Assembly (NCBI GenBank): GCA_019347575.1
Contig: JAHWKY010000033.1
Location: 1-48,716, forward strand
Source: Actinomycetota bacterium
GTDB taxonomy: Bacteria > Actinomycetota > Nitriliruptoria > Nitriliruptorales > Nitriliruptoraceae
DNA: 48,716 nucleotides
Direction of reading: 5' to 3'
The notes under the pieces are model-generated. The model saw nothing but the letters and a program-made list of their open reading frames with translations. It was not told the DNA's origin and searched no databases. Positions 16,567-26,806 of this stretch are shown piece by piece. The number at the start of each line of letters is the position of its first letter. The stretch's first letter is position 1. The position numbers and the translations under genes are program-made.

Positions 16567-18363
16567 GTGTCTGCCGGCGCCGCTGCGGCGCTTGCCGCCC
16601 CGCGCCCCGCCGCCCGCGCTGACGCCTCGCTCGCGCCCTTCCTCCACGGCGTAGCGTCTGGCGACCCGGCATCCGACCGCGTGATCCTGTGGACCCGCGT
16701 CACGGTCGACGGCGACGCGCCGGTCGAGGTGACCTGGGAGGTAGCGACCGACCTCACGTTCACGGACCTCGTCCGCAGCGGGATCGCGACGGCCACGGCT
16801 GCGCGCGACTTCACCGTGAAGATCGATGCCGACGGGCTCGCGTCGGGGCGCTGGTACTACTACCGCTTCACCGCGCTCGGGAAGCGTTCGCTGACAGGCC
16901 GGACCCGCACCGCGCCCGACGGCGCGGTCGATGGGGCCCGCTTCGGTGTCGTGTCATGCGCGAACTACCAGCACGGCTTCTTCAACGCCTACGCGCTGCT
17001 CGCCGAGCGGGGCGACCTCGACGCCATCATCCACTGCGGCGACTACCTCTACGAGTACCAGCTCGTCGCTGAGGGAGGCTACGGCGAGGACGAGGCGAAC
17101 CTCGCCGCGCCCCGCCGTCACGAGCCCCCGAGCGAGATGATCGCGCTCGCCGACTACCGGACGCGCCACGCGCAGTACAAGCTCGACCCCGACCTGCGGC
17201 GGCTGCACCAGCTCTACCCCTGGATCACCACCTGGGACGACCACGAGTCGACCAACAACTCCTACCGGGACGGCGCCGAGAACCACGACCCCGAGACCGA
17301 GGGCGACTGGGAGGTCCGCAAGGACACCTCGCGGCGGGTCTACGACGAGTGGATGCCGACCCGAGTCGAGCGCCCCGACCGGCTCTGGCGCAGCCTCACC
17401 TGGGGAGATCTGCTCGAGGTGCTGGTGCTCGACACGCGCCTCGAGCGGGATGAGATCATCGGCAGCATCGGGGTCACCGTCCTCAGCGATGAGATCGACG
17501 ATCCCGACCGGATCATGATCGGGGAGGCGCAGCGCGACTTCCTCTACTCCCGCCTCTCGGAGACCGACGCGGCGTGGAAGGTCATCGCCCAGCAGACCAT
17601 CATGGCGCCGTGGAACGCCCTGTCGTTCCCGTCCGTGCCGGGCGCGCCGGACGCTCCCGTGCCGGTGCTGCGCGACGACGGTAACGCCGCCAACCCCGAC
17701 CAGTGGGACGGCTACACCGCCGAGCGCGACCGACTGTTCACGCACATCCGCGACAACGGCGTCGAGGACATCGTCGTGCTCACCGGTGACGTCCACTCGT
17801 TCTGGGCCATCGACCTCACCGACCGCCCCTTCGACCCCACGAGCTACAATCCGGTCACCGGCGAGGGCGCGATCGGGGTCGAGTTCGTCACCTCGTCGGT
17901 GACCTCGAGCGGCCCCGTCCCCGACGGCGTGCCACCGGACTCCGTGCTGGCGATCGAGGGCGGTACCCGCGCCGACAACCCGCACGTCCGCGACACCAAC
18001 TTCCGCCGCCGCGGCTACGTGGTGCTCGACGTCACGCCGGAGCGTGCGCACGCCGACTGGTGGCTGCTCGAGACCGTGCAGGAACCCAGCCTCGCGCAGG
18101 AGTTCGGCGGGGCGTGGCAGGCGCTGCGGGGCGACAACCACCTCAGCCCCGCTACCGGTCCGCTCGACGACACCGCCACCGCCCCGCCAGCCCCCGACGC
18201 CACCCCGGACCCCGCGCCGACCGGGCCCGACCCCGGCTCCCCGCCGCCGCCTCCCGCCCCGTCCCCGCTGCCCACGACCGGCGCGGGCCTCGCCGCGCTC
18301 GGTCTGGGCATCGCCGCCGCCGGCGCCGTCCGCCTCCGGGACCGGCGCCCCCCCGAGCGCTGA
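16567..18363 (+). CDS. phoD: PhoD-family alkaline phosphatase with LPTTG tail
   Basis: A calcium/iron-dependent phosphodiesterase and phosphomonoesterase acting outside the cell. After the signal, a PhoD N-terminal beta domain (HGVASGDPASDRVILWTRV) leads into the metallophosphatase core: SCANYQHGFF, IHCGDYLYEY, TTWDDHESTNN and VLTGDVHSFW, which carry the metal ligands. The C-terminus is a Pro-rich linker, LPTTGAG, a hydrophobic helix and an Arg-rich tail, the form of a sortase signal. A Tat signal (DRRAFLRRAGLVSAGAAAA) is encoded from about 16534, upstream of the first usual start (GTG 16567). Translation probably begins earlier, perhaps at ATC 16522. Confidence 0.9.
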   Translation: MSAGAAAALAAPRPAARADASLAPFLHGVASGDPASDRVILWTRVTVDGDAPVEVTWEVATDLTFTDLVRSGIATATAARDFTVKIDADGLASGRWYYYRFTALGKRSLTGRTRTAPDGAVDGARFGVVSCANYQHGFFNAYALLAERGDLDAIIHCGDYLYEYQLVAEGGYGEDEANLAAPRRHEPPSEMIALADYRTRHAQYKLDPDLRRLHQLYPWITTWDDHESTNNSYRDGAENHDPETEGDWEVRKDTSRRVYDEWMPTRVERPDRLWRSLTWGDLLEVLVLDTRLERDEIIGSIGVTVLSDEIDDPDRIMIGEAQRDFLYSRLSETDAAWKVIAQQTIMAPWNALSFPSVPGAPDAPVPVLRDDGNAANPDQWDGYTAERDRLFTHIRDNGVEDIVVLTGDVHSFWAIDLTDRPFDPTSYNPVTGEGAIGVEFVTSSVTSSGPVPDGVPPDSVLAIEGGTRADNPHVRDTNFRRRGYVVLDVTPERAHADWWLLETVQEPSLAQEFGGAWQALRGDNHLSPATGPLDDTATAPPAPDATPDPAPTGPDPGSPPPPPAPSPLPTTGAGLAALGLGIAAAGAVRLRDRRPPER

Positions 18364-18519
18364 CCCCGCCCGTCCGGGCCCTCACTGCGTGTGGAGTTGT
18401 GCTCATAGGTGAGGCCAGGTCTCCACGGAGCGGGGTGGGTGGACGGCGGGGCGCGGGTCGGGACGGGGTCGCCGCAGAGGGGGCGCTACGGTCGTGGCAC
18501 CGCGGAGGGAGGATCACCG

Positions 18520-20016
18520 ATGTCGGGCACGCCGCTCGTCGTCCAGCGCGCGCTGGTGTCGCGCCGCGGCTTCCTCAAGGCCGGGGTCGCCGCGTCGGGC
18601 ACGCTCGCGCTCGGGCCAACCTTCTGGAGGCGCGCGTACGCGCAGCAGTCCCAGCTCACCATCGGCGACGGCCCGTACGGCTCGCTCCAGCCGCCTGATG
18701 CGAACGGGCTCATGCTCCCTGAGGGCTTCACCTCGCGTGTCGTCGCGCGCAGCAACCTGCCGGTCGGGCTCAGCGGCTACTTGTGGCACATCTGGCCCGA
18801 CGGCGGGCACTGCTTCCCCACCGACGACGGCGGTTGGGTCTACTGCTGCAACTCCGAGAACCCGGTTCCCAGCGACCAGCCGGGCCTCAACGACCCTCAC
18901 ATCGGCGGGGCGAGCTCGATCCGCTTCGACCCGGAGGGCAACATCGTGGACGCGTTCCGCGTGCTCGGGGATACCCGCTCCAACTGCGCCGGCGGCCCGA
19001 CCCCCTGGGGCACGTGGCTGTCGTGCGAGGAGTTCCAGATCGAGCCCGGCGACGCGGGGCGGGTGTGGGAGGTCGATCCGCTCGTGCCCTACGCCGACCA
19101 GGAGGTCAAGGTCCACGACGCCATGGGCTCGTACAAGCACGAGATGGTCGCCATCGACCCCGAGCGCCGCCACCTCTACCTCACCGAGGACCAGGGCCAC
19201 GACGAGGACGAGGGCGACATCGGCGGCCTGCTCTATCGCTACACCCCGAGCGCGTGGCCGGACCTGTCGGCCGGGCTGCTCGAGGCCGCGGTCGTCGCCG
19301 CCGACGGGCGAGTGAGCTGGATCGAGATCCCCGACCCGGGCGGCGATCCCGTCGAGACCCGCGAGCAGGTCGACGCCGCCCACTTCGACGGCGGCGAGGG
19401 CTGCTGGTACGACAGCGGCCACGTCTACATCACGACCAAGGGCGACAACCGCGTGTGGGACCTCGACATCGCCGCGGAGCGTCTGGGCATCCTCTACGAC
19501 GATGACGACTTCGACGAGCCGGTGCTGCAGGGCGTCGACAACATCATCGTGTCGAGCTTCACCGGCGACATCCTCGTCGCGGAGGACGGCGGCAACATGG
19601 AGGTGGTACTGATCACCCCGGACGGTGTCGTCGCGCCCCTCGCGCGCGCCACCGGTCCGGAGCACGGGAGAGACAACCCCGCACCTGGCACCGACGTGGG
19701 GCCGATCCCCGTGGGCGACATCCCGACGGAGTCCGAGATCACCGGCCTCGCGTTCAACCCCGACGGATCACGCCTCTACTTCAACAGCCAGCGGGGCGCG
19801 GTGTGGGGCATCACCTACGAGGTCACCGGACCGTTCGTCGAGGGCCGCGAGGCGGTCGCGCCACCGGCATCACCGCCGACGTCACCGCCCGCGCCCGATG
19901 GCGGGGGGACCGGCGGACCGTCCCTGCCGACCACAGGCGGAGGTCTCGCCCTCGCGGCTGGGGTGGTCGCTGCCGCTGCCGCCCTCCGCCGACGCGGCCG
20001 ACGCACGGACGGCTAG
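18520..20016 (+). CDS. phoX: PhoX-family alkaline phosphatase (DUF839) with LPTTG tail
   Basis: A 498-residue secreted protein. Residues 14-40 are a Tat signal (SRRGFLKAGVAASGTLALG). The body matches the PhoX/DUF839 beta-propeller: GGPTPWGTWLSCEEF, MGSYKHEMVAIDPERRHLYL, TEDQGHDEDEGDIGG, HVYITTKGDNRVW and ITGLAFNPDGSRLYFNSQRG. PhoX enzymes are calcium-dependent phosphatases released under phosphate starvation; here a Pro-rich linker, LPTTGGG, helix and basic tail suggest wall anchoring. GGAGG lies upstream of the ATG at 18520. It follows PhoD by 156 bases in the same direction. Confidence 0.88.
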   Translation: MSGTPLVVQRALVSRRGFLKAGVAASGTLALGPTFWRRAYAQQSQLTIGDGPYGSLQPPDANGLMLPEGFTSRVVARSNLPVGLSGYLWHIWPDGGHCFPTDDGGWVYCCNSENPVPSDQPGLNDPHIGGASSIRFDPEGNIVDAFRVLGDTRSNCAGGPTPWGTWLSCEEFQIEPGDAGRVWEVDPLVPYADQEVKVHDAMGSYKHEMVAIDPERRHLYLTEDQGHDEDEGDIGGLLYRYTPSAWPDLSAGLLEAAVVAADGRVSWIEIPDPGGDPVETREQVDAAHFDGGEGCWYDSGHVYITTKGDNRVWDLDIAAERLGILYDDDDFDEPVLQGVDNIIVSSFTGDILVAEDGGNMEVVLITPDGVVAPLARATGPEHGRDNPAPGTDVGPIPVGDIPTESEITGLAFNPDGSRLYFNSQRGAVWGITYEVTGPFVEGREAVAPPASPPTSPPAPDGGGTGGPSLPTTGGGLALAAGVVAAAAALRRRGRRTDG

Positions 20017-20034
20017 CAGCCGGCTCCGGTGCTG

Positions 20035-20110
20035 CAAGCCCCAGCTCGAGGCTGGCGGCAAGCTCGAGCACTTCCCCTACTCCGCGCTCGGCGTGGCTGC
20101 TCACGGCACG
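20035..20110 (+). pseudogene. Fragment of a paralogue of the NlpC/P60-like cargo gene
   Basis: In frame, this reads KPQLEAGGKLEHFPYSALG then AAHGT. It matches KPQLKSGGQLKHFPYSELAH and the ADGT that follows in the cargo gene at about 26369-26445. Over the first 56 bases about 49 are identical, including an unbroken 18-base block. The fragment has no start or catalytic residues and sits between the convergent PhoX and oxidoreductase genes, overlapping the latter's end. It is best read as the relic of a second cargo gene. Confidence 0.65.
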
Positions 20111-21069
20111 AGCAGGAGCTTGCCCCGGGTGCTGCGGCCCTCGAGGTAACGGTGCGCCTCGGCCGCCTCGGCGAGCGGCAGCGAGCGGTCGATGCGGACG
20201 TCGAGCTCGCCCGCTGCGATCCAGCCGAACACATCGGCGGCACGCTGCTCGAGCTCGCCGCGGTCGGAGGTGTAGTGCGCCAGCGATGGCCTCGTGAGGA
20301 ACAGCGACCCCTTGCGGTTGAGGGTCTGGGGATCGAACGGCTGGACCGGACCCGACGACTGGCCGTAGAGGACCAGACAGCCGCGGGGCCTCAGACACTC
20401 CAGACTGGCGTCGAAGGTCGTCGCGCCGACCGAGTCGTAGACCACATCCACACCTTCCCCGCCGGTCAGCTCGTCCACGGCGTCGACGATGTCCACGTCG
20501 GTGTAGGCAACGACATCGTCAGCACCGAACCCTCGAGCCAGGTCCAGCTTCTCGTCTGTGGAGGCGGTGCCGATGACCCGCGCGCCTCGTCGCGCCGCGA
20601 GCTGCACGAGCAGGTGCCCGACCCCGCCGGCCGCCGCGTACACGAGCGCGGTGTGGCCCTCGCCGAGCGGGAAGGCGTCGTTGCTGAGGTAGTGGGCCGT
20701 CATCCCCTGCAGCATCACGGCCGCCGCGGTCTCGAGCTCGATCTCGTCAGGGACCGCAACGAGCCGGTCCGCTGCGACGACCTGCTGCTCGGCGTAGGCA
20801 CCCGGCACCAACGCATGAGCGACACGATCGCCGACCGACAGCGCGGTGACGTCGGGGCCGACCGCGTTCACGGTGCCGGCAGCCTCCACACCCGGCACGA
20901 GCGGGAGCTGCGCGGGGTAGGCGCCGGTGCGGAAGTACACGTCGATGAAGTTGACCCCGGCCGCGGCGACCTCGATCCGGACCTCGCCCGGGCCGGGCTC
21001 GGGGACGTCTACCTCCTCGATGCCGAGCACCTCGGGACCGCCGTGATCGCGCACCTGGACGGCTCGCAT
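20101..21069 (-). CDS. NADPH:quinone oxidoreductase (zeta-crystallin-like MDR)
   Basis: A 322-residue medium-chain dehydrogenase/reductase without zinc ligands. The N-terminal catalytic fold ([37 protein letters not shown]) and the Rossmann glycine motif [14 protein letters not shown] at about 145-158 are typical of Qor, which reduces quinones with NADPH. The terminal GKLLLVP is also standard. GAGGGGAGG stands before the ATG at 21069. It diverges from the ABC importer. Confidence 0.9.
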   Translation of the reverse strand: MRAVQVRDHGGPEVLGIEEVDVPEPGPGEVRIEVAAAGVNFIDVYFRTGAYPAQLPLVPGVEAAGTVNAVGPDVTALSVGDRVAHALVPGAYAEQQVVAADRLVAVPDEIELETAAAVMLQGMTAHYLSNDAFPLGEGHTALVYAAAGGVGHLLVQLAARRGARVIGTASTDEKLDLARGFGADDVVAYTDVDIVDAVDELTGGEGVDVVYDSVGATTFDASLECLRPRGCLVLYGQSSGPVQPFDPQTLNRKGSLFLTRPSLAHYTSDRGELEQRAADVFGWIAAGELDVRIDRSLPLAEAAEAHRYLEGRSTRGKLLLVP

Positions 21070-21111
21070 CGGGACCTCCCCTCGGGCGGCATCACCCTAC
21101 CGTTCGACCCC

Positions 21112-21142
21112 TTGACACGGGTGCCGGGTTCGCGCTTAAGGT
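21112..21142 (+). promoter_or_regulatory. Promoter of the ABC importer operon
   Basis: TTGACA at 21112-21117 and TAAGGT at 21137-21142, 19 bases apart, resemble a housekeeping actinobacterial promoter. The solute-binding gene starts about 60 bases downstream. Confidence 0.5.
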
Positions 21143-21204
21143 CCGTTCCATCCTCGGGCGGCGCCCGCGAGGGTGGCTGCCCCCTAGAGGGGAAGGAGCC
21201 GCCC

Positions 21205-22653
21205 GTGTCACGCCACGACGTCCCGCATTTCACCTTCGATCCACGTAGCCGCCTCTACCTCACCCGCCGTACGTTCCTCAAGAGCGCCGCGTTCGCCGCT
21301 CTCGCAGCGGCGTGCGGCGGTGACGACGATGTCGCCGTCGAGCCCACCGGCACGAGCGCGCCGAGCCCGACGACGACGTTCACCGAACCGAGCACGCAGC
21401 TGTCGGGTGAGCTGCGCATCCTGCTGTGGAGCCACTTCGTGCCCCGCCACGACGAGTGGTTCGACGGCTTCGCGCAGGAGTGGGGCGACTCGGTGGGGGT
21501 CAACGTCACGGTCGATCACATCGCCGTCGCCGACGTGCCGGCGCGCATCGCCGCCGAGATCCAGTCCGGATCGGGACACGACCTCATGCAGTACATCGCC
21601 CCGCTGCCGCAGTTCGAGCAGTCGGTGGTCGACCTCGCCGACGTCACCGAGGAGGCGGAGAGCCGCTTCGGGGCGCAGAACGATGTCTGCCGCAACTCCA
21701 GCTTCAACCCGACGACCGGCAAGTTCTACGCCTACGCCCCGGGCTGGGTGCCCGATCCGGGCGACTACCGCAAGAGCCTGTGGGAGACTGCCGGCTTCCC
21801 CGACGGGCCGTCGACGTGGGACGAGTTGCTCGAGGGCGGCAGCAGCATCCGGGCGGACCAGGGCGTGCAGATGGGCATCGGGATGTCCCAGGAGATCGAC
21901 TCCAACATGGCCGCCCGCGCGATGATCTGGTCGTTCGGCGGCGCGATCCAGGACGAGGAGGAGAACGTCGTCCTCAACTCGCCGGAGACCATCGACGCGG
22001 TCGACTACATGAGGCGACTGTTCGAGGGGGCGATGACCGAGGAGGTGTTCGCCTGGACCGCGGCGTCCAACAACCAGGGCCTGATCGCCGGTCAGCTCAG
22101 CTACATCCTCAACTCGATCTCGGCCTACCGGACGGCGCAGAAGGACGTGCCGGAGACCGCTCAGGACGTGCACTTCGTGCCAGCTCTTGAGGGGCCGGCC
22201 GCGGCGCTCGCGGCCCAGCACGTGATGTACAACTGGATCGTGCCCGAGTTCTCGGCGAACGTGGACAACGCCAAGGAGTTCCTCCTCCACTACACCGCGA
22301 ACTTCGAGTCGGCCACCTTCGAGTCGGAGCTGTACGACTTCCCCGCGTTCGCTGACCTCGTCCCGGAGCTCAACGACTGGCTCGCCGAGGATCCGTTCGC
22401 GCTCGAGGGCGAGGCCACGGACAAGCTGGTGGTGCTGCAGGATTCTCTCGACTGGACCGCGAACGTCGGTCACCGCGGTCCCGCGAGTGCGGCCATCGGG
22501 GAGGTCTTCGGGACCTTCATCGTCCCCAACATGATGGCTTCGGCCGCGCGAGGCGAGCAGACACCCCAGGAGGCGGTCGAGGCCGCGGCCGGTCAGGTCG
22601 AGGCCGTGTTCGAGAAGTGGCGGGCGGAGGGCCTGGTCGGCGGCGGGACGTAG
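21205..22653 (+). CDS. ABC importer solute-binding lipoprotein (sugar type)
   Basis: A 482-residue extracytoplasmic binding protein. RRTFLKSAAFAALAAAC is a combined Tat-like and lipoprotein signal: twin arginines at 21-22 and lipobox Cys37, then GGDDD. The mature part follows the bacterial family-1 extracellular binding fold (GELRILLWSHFVPRHDEW, WDELLEGGSSIRADQG, AASNNQGLIAGQLSYILN). With the MalK-, MalF- and MalG-like genes after it, it captures a sugar or related oligomer; which one is unknown. GGAAGGAG precedes the GTG at 21205. The ATPase start follows its stop directly. Confidence 0.9.
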   Translation: MSRHDVPHFTFDPRSRLYLTRRTFLKSAAFAALAAACGGDDDVAVEPTGTSAPSPTTTFTEPSTQLSGELRILLWSHFVPRHDEWFDGFAQEWGDSVGVNVTVDHIAVADVPARIAAEIQSGSGHDLMQYIAPLPQFEQSVVDLADVTEEAESRFGAQNDVCRNSSFNPTTGKFYAYAPGWVPDPGDYRKSLWETAGFPDGPSTWDELLEGGSSIRADQGVQMGIGMSQEIDSNMAARAMIWSFGGAIQDEEENVVLNSPETIDAVDYMRRLFEGAMTEEVFAWTAASNNQGLIAGQLSYILNSISAYRTAQKDVPETAQDVHFVPALEGPAAALAAQHVMYNWIVPEFSANVDNAKEFLLHYTANFESATFESELYDFPAFADLVPELNDWLAEDPFALEGEATDKLVVLQDSLDWTANVGHRGPASAAIGEVFGTFIVPNMMASAARGEQTPQEAVEAAAGQVEAVFEKWRAEGLVGGGT

Positions 22654-23702
<1,049 letters not shown>

Positions 23703-23706
<4 letters not shown>

Positions 23707-24665
23707 GCGCCCCGGGTCCCGAGAGCGACCGCCCGGGCGGCGTCGACGTCATCGCACTACCGCGTCTGCCCCAGGCGCCGCGGCGGCGCCTGGCCGACAA
23801 CGAACCTGTCCTGGCACGTCTGATGCTGCTGCCCGCGATCGTCTACATCATCGCGCTGGTCGCGGTCCCGTTCTTCCTCGCCATCGTCTTCGCTTTCAGC
23901 GATGTCACCGTCGGAGATCCCAGTATCGACCTGGTCGGCCTGCGCAACTTCCGCCGCATCTTCGCCGACCCCGTGTTCTGGCAGTCGCTGTGGAACACGT
24001 TGATCTTCACCGGTGTGTCGATGACCCTCACCGTGGTCCTCGCGAAGGTGCTGGCGCTCATCCTCATCGCCGACTTCCGGGGCAAGTGGATCGTGCGCTT
24101 CCTGATCCTGCTGCCGTGGACCACGCCCGTCGCGGTGGCCGCGATCACGTGGCTGTGGACGCTCGACTCCATCTTCAGCCCCATCGACTGGATCCTCCGC
24201 CAGCTCGGATTGCTCGACGGCAACCTGCTGTACCTGGGCCGCCCGGGCCTCGCGATGTCGTCGATCATCGTCGTGCACGTCTGGCGCCTCGTGCCCGTCG
24301 CCGCGATCATCATCCTGGCGGGCCTCATCGCGATCCCCGACGAGATCAACGACGCGGCCGCCATCGACGGCGCCGGGTTCTGGCGCAAGCTGTGGGAAAT
24401 CACCATCCCGCTGACGCTGCCGGTCATCGCGGTGGCCACGCTGTTCGGGGCGATCCTCACCTTCACCGACATGGGCATCGTGTTCGTCCTCACGCGGGGC
24501 GGGCCCAACAACGCGACGCAGGTGCTCACGAGCTGGGCCTTCTTCCGTGGGATCGAGGGTGGCCAACTCGCCGAGGGCGCCGCCATCGCGCTGTTCCTCT
24601 TCCCGCTGCTGCTGGCGGCGGCGATCGCGATCCTGCGCGCAGTGAAGCGCATGGAGGTGATGTGA
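23703..24665 (+). CDS. ABC importer permease, MalF-like
   Basis: A 320-residue membrane protein with six helices after a cytoplasmic tail. The EAA loop (EINDAAAIDGAGFWRKLWEI) that docks on the ATPase lies about two thirds along; TRGGPNNATQVL is typical of MalF/UgpA-type sugar permeases. Its ATG overlaps the ATPase stop by four bases (ATGA). Confidence 0.92.
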
Positions 24666-24666
24666 C

Positions 24667-25563
24667 GTGAGCTCGGCCAGCGTCACCGACCCCGTCTACG
24701 TCGCGCGCATCCGTCGTCGTGCCGAACGTCGTGGCGTGTTGACCCGGGCGGGCCTGTACGTGGCGGCGATCGTGGCAGCGTTGCTCGCCGCGTTCCCGTT
24801 CCTCTACGGCTCCATCACCGCGTTCAAGGCCAACAGCGACCTGTACACGCGCGACAGCAACCCGTTCATCTTCAACGACGCGCCGACGCTGCAGCACGTC
24901 GACTTGCTGCTGTTCGACACCGCCTTCCTGACGTTCGTGTGGAACACGTTCCTCGTCGGGGCGCTGGTCGTAGCGATCACTTTGGCGATCGGTCTGCCGG
25001 CCGCCTACAGCCTGGCGCGGCTCGACATGAAGTGGGGTGGAGCGCTCGCTATCGCGATCTTCTTCGTCTACCTCATCCCGCCGTCGCTGCTGTTCCTGTC
25101 GCTGTCGCGGATGGTCGTGTTCCTGGGCCTGCAGGACTCGATCTGGTCGCTGGTCATCGTCTACCCGACAATCACCGTGCCGGTCTCGGTCTGGCTCCTC
25201 ATCGGGTTCTTCAGGACCGTACCGCGCGACATCGAGGAGCAGGCGATGGTCGACGGCTACAGCCGCGTCGGGGCGTTCCTACGTACGGCGCTACCGCTGG
25301 CCTTCCCCGGCATCGTTGCCGTGGTCGTGTTCGCGTTCACGCTCGCGGCCCATGAGTTCATCTACGCGCTCGCGTTCGTATCGGCGACGAGCGACAAGAC
25401 CATCTCGATCGGCGTCCCCACTGAGCTCGTGCGCGGAGACGTCTTCTTCTGGCAGTCGCTGCAGGCTGCCGCCGTGTTCGTCGCCGTGCCGATCGCGTTC
25501 GCGTTCAACCTGATGCTCGAGCGGTTCATCACGGGGTTCACGATGGGAGCCGTCAAGGGCTGA
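24667..25563 (+). CDS. ABC importer permease, MalG-like
   Basis: A 298-residue membrane protein with six helices and the EAA loop DIEEQAMVDGYSRVGAFL. The N-terminal AAFPFLYGSITAFKANSDLY and the NTFLVGALVVAITLAIGLPA helix match the second permease of sugar importers. It starts at a GTG two bases after the first permease stop and completes the four-gene operon. Confidence 0.92.
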   Translation: MSSASVTDPVYVARIRRRAERRGVLTRAGLYVAAIVAALLAAFPFLYGSITAFKANSDLYTRDSNPFIFNDAPTLQHVDLLLFDTAFLTFVWNTFLVGALVVAITLAIGLPAAYSLARLDMKWGGALAIAIFFVYLIPPSLLFLSLSRMVVFLGLQDSIWSLVIVYPTITVPVSVWLLIGFFRTVPRDIEEQAMVDGYSRVGAFLRTALPLAFPGIVAVVVFAFTLAAHEFIYALAFVSATSDKTISIGVPTELVRGDVFFWQSLQAAAVFVAVPIAFAFNLMLERFITGFTMGAVKG

Positions 25564-25588
25564 ACCGGGGGGTGGAGAGATCAGCGTC

Positions 25589-26806
25589 GTGACGGTCACG
25601 CACGCGCCCAGCTCCTCCCGGAGGGGGATGACCGGGATACGCAGCATGCCCCTGCGGTCGTCGTCGGTGGCGACGCACCTTGCGCAGCTCGCCCCTTTCG
25701 ATGCTGCCGGGCTCGCCTCGCTGCAGCGGACGGTCGGCAACGCAGCCGTCGCGGAGCTCGTGGGGCTCCAGCGCGCCCCGACGTCGGCCGTCGCCCAGAC
25801 CTCGCCATCCGTGGCCGCCCCCACCGTGCAGCGGTTCCTCGGCCTCTCGCAACTGTTCGGGGCGGCTGCGCTGGTGAGGCTGCAGAAAGCGGGTCGCACT
25901 CGCGAGGTCACGGCGGTGAACAACCTGACCGCCTACGCGGCGCTGCACGGCGACAAGGGCCCCGACGGCACCGACAAGGGCTTCGACGGCCGTCTCCGCA
26001 AGGCCGCGGCCGAGCTCGCTCAGCAGATGGTGACGGCCCCCTCGTTCGCGAAGATGCCTGCCCGGCTCAAGGCGATCGTGTACAGCGCGGAGAAGCTGAA
26101 CCTGTCGCCCTTGAAATCCGGTTCGGTCGCCCCCGAGAACCAGCAGTGGATGAAGACTGGCGGTGGCGCAGCCGGGGCGCGTAACCCCAAGGTCGCGGGG
26201 AGCACCGGGGCGTTCGGCGAGACCCGGTGGAAGTGCAACAAGCTCGTCGCGGACGCCTACCTGGCGAAGTCGGGCGGGGCGATCGGCAAGTCCAAGTACC
26301 CGTTCTACGGCTCCGATCGCCAGTGGGGTTACCAGGCCAACGACCTTGCTGCCACCGTGCACAGGGGCAAGCCGCAGCTCAAGTCGGGCGGCCAGCTCAA
26401 GCACTTCCCCTACTCCGAGCTCGCGCATCTCAGCGCCGACGGCACCGCTGTCGTCGAGATCGACGAGTTCGATGCCAAGGGACGCCACGTCGCCCGCTAC
26501 ATCCTCAACGGCGGCGTGTTCGAGAAGCACGTCCCCGACGGCAAGGGTGGCTTCGCCAAGACCAAGGAGACCAAGCGCCCCGAGGAGCTCGAGCCCGGCA
26601 AGATGGCCCAGCTCGGCGACCTCGTGTCGTTCCACAGCGCCGAGGAGGGCGAATCGGGTCACACCGGCCTGAACCTCGGCCACGACCTGTTCATCAGTGC
26701 CATGAACGCGACCGAAGGGATCGGGGTGCTCTCCATCAAGCGCCACATCGACCCGTCGGCGTGGGACCGCTACGACTTCGTCGGCTTCCGCCGCTTCAGC
26801 GGCTGA
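25589..26806 (+). CDS. NlpC/P60-like protein with QRT-x-GN motif, candidate eCIS cargo
   Basis: A 405-residue protein with no signal peptide. A disordered N-tail holds LASLQRTVGNAAV (about 42-54), the same kind of motif as in the DUF4157 protein, and two later LQR/VQR segments. The C-terminal part looks like a cysteine amidase of the NlpC/P60 or CHAP type: RWKCNKLVADAYL with Cys216 as nucleophile, LGDLVSF, and GHTGLNLG with His358. Such enzymes cut peptidoglycan peptides. Delivery by an eCIS is inferred from the N-terminal motif. It follows the ABC operon by 25 bases and overlaps the esterase gene tail-to-tail by 11 bases. Confidence 0.8.
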   Translation: MTVTHAPSSSRRGMTGIRSMPLRSSSVATHLAQLAPFDAAGLASLQRTVGNAAVAELVGLQRAPTSAVAQTSPSVAAPTVQRFLGLSQLFGAAALVRLQKAGRTREVTAVNNLTAYAALHGDKGPDGTDKGFDGRLRKAAAELAQQMVTAPSFAKMPARLKAIVYSAEKLNLSPLKSGSVAPENQQWMKTGGGAAGARNPKVAGSTGAFGETRWKCNKLVADAYLAKSGGAIGKSKYPFYGSDRQWGYQANDLAATVHRGKPQLKSGGQLKHFPYSELAHLSADGTAVVEIDEFDAKGRHVARYILNGGVFEKHVPDGKGGFAKTKETKRPEELEPGKMAQLGDLVSFHSAEEGESGHTGLNLGHDLFISAMNATEGIGVLSIKRHIDPSAWDRYDFVGFRRFSG

